A stretch of DNA of 8,064 bases, taken from positions 1 to 8,064 of the forward strand of contig CABSZQ010000044.1 of assembly GCA_902482195.1 (NCBI GenBank). The letters are read 5' to 3'. The notes beneath the pieces were generated by a model. That model had not been told where the DNA came from and made no database searches. It saw nothing but the letters and a program-made list of their open reading frames with translations. This stretch comes from an uncultured Haemophilus sp. (GTDB taxonomy: Bacteria > Pseudomonadota > Gammaproteobacteria > Enterobacterales > Pasteurellaceae). Positions within the stretch are counted from its first letter, which is position 1; the number at the start of each line of letters is the position of its first letter. This document shows, one piece after another, positions 7,861-8,064 of the stretch. Both the position numbers and the translations under genes were made by a program.

Positions 7861-7867
7861 TTGTAAA
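7839..7867 (-). promoter_or_regulatory. Sigma-70 promoter for rplJL-rpoBC
   Basis: On the minus strand TTTACA (7862-7867, five of six consensus bases) is separated by 17 bp from a consensus TATAAT (7839-7844). Transcription should start near 7829-7833, giving a leader of about 230 nt before rplJ. The bases after the -10 (CTCGCTCC) are GC-rich for this genome, a feature of promoters repressed by ppGpp in the stringent response. That regulation is inferred, not shown. Confidence 0.8.
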
Positions 7868-7878
7868 GTCTATTGTAG

Positions 7879-7896
7879 AAAAAATCTGCAGATTTT
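7879..7896 (-). terminator. Weak palindromic terminator candidate after ridA
   Basis: A perfect 16-bp palindrome AAAATCTGCAGATTTT (7881-7896) can fold as a 6-bp stem with a TGCA loop. On the minus strand it is followed directly by T residues (six T in all at 7879-7884). It begins 16 nt after the ridA stop and ends just before the rplJ promoter -35 box. The stem is AT-rich, so termination may be weak and some ridA readthrough into rplJ is possible. Confidence 0.45.
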
Positions 7897-7897
7897 A

Positions 7898-7906
7898 ACC
7901 GCACTT
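7898..7906 (-). repeat. DNA uptake signal sequence after ridA
   Basis: Perfect core AAGTGCGGT on the minus strand, followed by TTAAAATCTGCAGATTTTTT, 6-14 nt after the ridA stop codon. Single copy with no inverted partner nearby. Downstream-of-gene placement is common for these signals. Confidence 0.85.
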
Positions 7907-7911
7907 TTCGA

Positions 7912-8064
7912 TTATTTTCTTACAGCAATTGCTTCGATTTCCACACCTACATCTTTTGGTAATCGAGCTACTTCTACACAAGAACGCGCAGGGAAATTCG
8001 GATGATTATTTTCTTTGAAGAATTTCTCGTACTCTGCATTTACTGCTGCAAAATCATTAAGATC
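7912..8064 (-). CDS. ridA: RidA family enamine/imine deaminase (C-terminal 50 residues)
   Basis: C-terminal fragment of a RidA (YjgF/YER057c/UK114) protein. RidA speeds hydrolysis of the reactive enamine/imine intermediates released by PLP enzymes such as threonine dehydratase, and so protects other PLP enzymes from 2-aminoacrylate damage. The 50 visible residues begin [20 protein letters not shown] and include [16 protein letters not shown], which carries the conserved arginine (E. coli R105) that binds the substrate carboxylate, and a neighbouring cysteine. The end EIEAIAVRK is typical of the family. About 80 N-terminal residues lie beyond the right edge. The sequence closely resembles what I recall of H. 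influenzae HI0719. It runs in the same direction as rplJ but is separated by a terminator candidate and a new promoter, so it is probably a separate transcription unit. Confidence 0.95.
   Translation of the reverse strand, partial: DLNDFAAVNAEYEKFFKENNHPNFPARSCVEVARLPKDVGVEIEAIAVRK

Overview
The window is a core chromosomal segment from a member of the Pasteurellaceae, most likely the Haemophilus/Aggregatibacter group. The evidence is four perfect copies of the Haemophilus-type DNA uptake signal core AAGTGCGGT, all in gene-free spacers, a low-GC coding style, and proteins that closely resemble the E. coli and H. influenzae versions. I cannot name the species. From memory, H. influenzae Rd keeps rplJL (HI0640-0641) apart from rpoBC (HI0514-0515), so the contiguous rplJL-rpoBC order here points away from that arrangement.

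Every gene is on the minus strand, so the biological order runs from high to low coordinates. At the right edge is the C-terminal end of ridA (7912-8064). A spacer of about 310 bases follows. It holds a weak ridA terminator, an uptake signal, a near-consensus sigma-70 promoter (TTTACA-17-TATAAT) lying in a perfect 11-bp dyad, and a structured leader of about 230 nt that matches the L10 autoregulatory leader type. Then come rplJ (L10, 7108-7599), rplL (L7/L12, 6682-7053), a structured 295-base spacer with an attenuator-like hairpin and three further inverted repeats, rpoB (beta subunit, 2358-6386), a 123-base spacer with two hairpins, and the first 744 codons of rpoC (beta-prime, running off the left edge).

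The genes form the usual rplJL-rpoBC transcription unit, which couples synthesis of the ribosomal stalk to synthesis of RNA polymerase. L10-L7/L12 is expected to bind the leader and repress its own translation. The hairpin between rplL and rpoB is expected to reduce transcription into rpoBC, because far fewer polymerase subunits than L7/L12 copies are needed. The genes look intact and conventional. I see no mobile element, CRISPR array, defence gene or new protein system. What merits a second look lies in the spacers: the promoter dyad, the stacked hairpins between rplL and rpoB, the uptake signals inside the operon, and the replacement of rplKA by ridA upstream.
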